A stretch of DNA of 9,101 bases. It comes from an uncultured Bacteroides sp. Lineage in GTDB: Bacteria > Bacteroidota > Bacteroidia > Bacteroidales > Bacteroidaceae. Numbering within the stretch: the first letter of the stretch is position 1; each line of letters begins with the position of its first letter. The notes under the pieces are model-generated. The model saw nothing but the letters and a program-made list of their open reading frames with translations, ran no database searches and had not been told where the DNA came from. A program made the position numbers and the translations under genes. The stretch spans positions 1 through 9,101 of the forward strand of contig CAKUYM010000165.1 in assembly GCA_934716785.1 (NCBI GenBank), given 5' to 3'. Positions 7,916 through 9,101 of this stretch are shown here, one piece after another.

Positions 7916-8000
7916 GAAATTAGAATCTTACTATTAGCTGTTATACAGACAGTAGCAATTTGAGAATTTAACTTTTCTGCATAAACTAAATACTAAGAAA
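7876..8000 (-). ncRNA. Candidate antisense RNA opposite the susC leader
   Basis: Proposed from the pairing of a minus-strand -7 box at 8014-8007 with the minus-strand terminator at 7913-7876. Transcription would begin near 8000 and end near 7876, giving about 125 nt complementary to the whole susC leader immediately upstream of its ATG. Cis-encoded antisense RNAs that repress susC homologues, placed between the anti-sigma gene and susC, have been reported in Bacteroides (DonS in B. fragilis and relatives, from memory). I see no conserved sequence I could match to those RNAs; the call rests on layout and signals only. Confidence 0.4.
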
Positions 8001-9101
8001 ATGCAACAAATTTATAAAATAAAAGTAAACAAGCCGGGTGTCGGATGGACTTTTATGCTTTTTTTATGGTTTCTATTCTTTTCAGCTTCGGCTTTTGCTC
8101 AAAGTGAGCATATACGAATCACTATTTATAAAAAAAGCATATCAGTTATTGATGCCTTAAAGGAGGTTGAAAAACAAGCTGGTTTATCTGTCGGTTATAA
8201 TGAATCGCAGTTGAAAAACAAGTTGGTTACTAATCTCAATTTGGAAAATGAAACTCTAAAGGGAGCTCTTGAAGAAATTCTTAAGGGAACGGGATATTCA
8301 TATCAGTTAAAAGGAAAATACATAATTATTGTTCCTTTGGATAATCCGGAGCAGTCTTTTACCGTCAGACATGTGGAAGGAAAAGTTTCAGACACCAATG
8401 GAGAACCGTTAATTGGAGTGAATGTACTGGTGAAAGGTACAGAGGATGGGGGAATTACGGATTTGAACGGGAAATATAAGTTATCTACTAAAAAAAATAA
8501 TCCGGTTCTTGTCTTTTCGTATATCGGTTATAAAAAACAGGAGATTCCATTAAAAGGACAAACTTTGTTGAACGTGACATTATCAGACGATACGCAGGTG
8601 GTTGATGAGGTGGTGGTTACCGCTTTAGGCATCAAACGTTCGGAAAAAGCGCTTTCTTATAGCGTTTCAATGATAAAAGCTGATGATATAACAGCCAATA
8701 AGGATGTGAACTTTATCAATTCCTTGAATGGAAAGGTGCCGGGAGTAACAATTAATTCATCCTCCGGTGGAGTGGGTAGTTCATCTAAGGTACTCATTCG
8801 AGGACAAAAATCAATCAGTCAGTCTTCTAATGCTCTTTATGTTATTGACGGTGTCCCTATGTTGACAGTAGCTGGAGAGGGAAGTTCGGAATTCGGTTCG
8901 AGTGGAGCGACTGATCCGATAGCTGATATTAATCCGGAAGACATTGAGTCAATTTCTGTATTGAATGGGGCGGCCGCTGCAGCTTTATATGGTTCAGATG
9001 CAGCTAATGGAGCTATTCTGGTTACTACGAAAACAGGACAGACGGATAAGACAGTTGTAACGGTAACCAGTAATGTAGATTGGATGCAGGCTGTTTCAAC
9101 C
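8001..9101 (+). CDS. SusC-like TonB-dependent outer-membrane receptor with STN domain (N-terminal 367 residues; runs off right edge)
   Basis: Outer-membrane importer of the SusC/RagA family, expected to pair with a SusD lipoprotein encoded further right and to import an oligosaccharide or similar ligand using TonB. From ATG 8001 the frame is open to the edge (367 codons); full-length family members are around 1000 residues. Visible parts in order: signal peptide with likely cleavage after Ala33 (SASAFA/Q); an STN (secretin/TonB N-terminal) signalling domain (about 39-112), the hallmark of receptors that talk to a FecR-type anti-sigma factor; a carboxypeptidase-regulatory-like beta domain (about 125-197, GKVSDTNGEPLIGVNVLVKGT); a TonB-box-like DEVVVTALGIKR (202-213); and the plug domain (about 215-345), with ALYVIDGVPM, INPEDIESISVLNGAAAAALYG and ANGAILVTTK. 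The STN domain fits the ECF sigma/anti-sigma pair upstream. The ligand cannot be deduced here. The start is supported by the signal peptide. Confidence 0.95.
   Translation, partial: MQQIYKIKVNKPGVGWTFMLFLWFLFFSASAFAQSEHIRITIYKKSISVIDALKEVEKQAGLSVGYNESQLKNKLVTNLNLENETLKGALEEILKGTGYSYQLKGKYIIIVPLDNPEQSFTVRHVEGKVSDTNGEPLIGVNVLVKGTEDGGITDLNGKYKLSTKKNNPVLVFSYIGYKKQEIPLKGQTLLNVTLSDDTQVVDEVVVTALGIKRSEKALSYSVSMIKADDITANKDVNFINSLNGKVPGVTINSSSGGVGSSSKVLIRGQKSISQSSNALYVIDGVPMLTVAGEGSSEFGSSGATDPIADINPEDIESISVLNGAAAAALYGSDAANGAILVTTKTGQTDKTVVTVTSNVDWMQAVST
8007..8033 (-). promoter_or_regulatory. Candidate minus-strand promoter within the first codons of susC
   Basis: A perfect TAnnTTTG box (TAAATTTG) reads from 8014 to 8007 on the minus strand. 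The only -33-like element is CTTG at 8033-8030, at 15 bp, which is shorter than the usual spacing. The region is AT-rich, so a chance match is possible. Its support is the matching minus-strand terminator about 95 bp downstream. Confidence 0.35.

Noticed and set aside
1..9101. CRISPR arrays, insertion sequences, tRNA or rRNA genes, attachment sites
   Set aside because: No regularly spaced repeats, transposase-like frames, terminal inverted repeats or stable RNA sequences were found on reading the window.

Overview
The window looks like a Bacteroides (Bacteroidales) chromosome segment. Three things point there: promoters of the TAnnTTTG (-7) type, an ECF sigma / FecR-type anti-sigma / SusC-like receptor cassette, and the two-subunit methylmalonyl-CoA mutase of succinate-to-propionate fermentation. 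The species cannot be fixed from the sequence alone.

Layout. Positions 1-1635 (minus strand) hold nearly all of an AspT/YidE-type duplicated antiporter with two central RCK_C domains; its C-terminus runs off the left edge. A 259-bp divergent intergenic region (1636-1894) carries one recognisable promoter in each direction. Positions 1895-5990 (plus) are mutA and mutB, the small and large subunits of adenosylcobalamin-dependent methylmalonyl-CoA mutase. They form a two-gene operon closed by a strong intrinsic terminator (6021-6069). A new promoter follows within about 12 bp of that terminator and starts a different module: an ECF sigma factor (6139-6693), a FecR-like anti-sigma factor (6758-7777) and the first 367 codons of a SusC-like TonB-dependent receptor with an N-terminal STN signalling domain (8001 to the right edge). 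This is the regulatory head of a polysaccharide-utilisation-type locus; the expected susD and enzyme genes would lie beyond the right edge.

How the genes work together. MutAB interconverts succinyl-CoA and (R)-methylmalonyl-CoA, the B12-dependent step that lets Bacteroides make propionate rather than excrete succinate. The divergent antiporter belongs to a superfamily that includes aspartate:alanine exchangers and a succinate exporter, so a role in C4-dicarboxylate export is plausible but unproven. In the right-hand module, ligand-loaded SusC would signal through its STN domain to the periplasmic part of the FecR-like protein, releasing the sigma factor to drive transcription of the receptor operon.

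The most interesting unexplained signal is in the 223-bp gap between the anti-sigma gene and susC. A hairpin there is followed by a T-tract only on the minus strand, and a TAnnTTTG box on the minus strand overlaps the susC start. Together they outline a possible antisense RNA of about 125 nt covering the susC leader, resembling the cis-antisense RNAs described for some Bacteroides PULs. The rest of the window appears to be known families.
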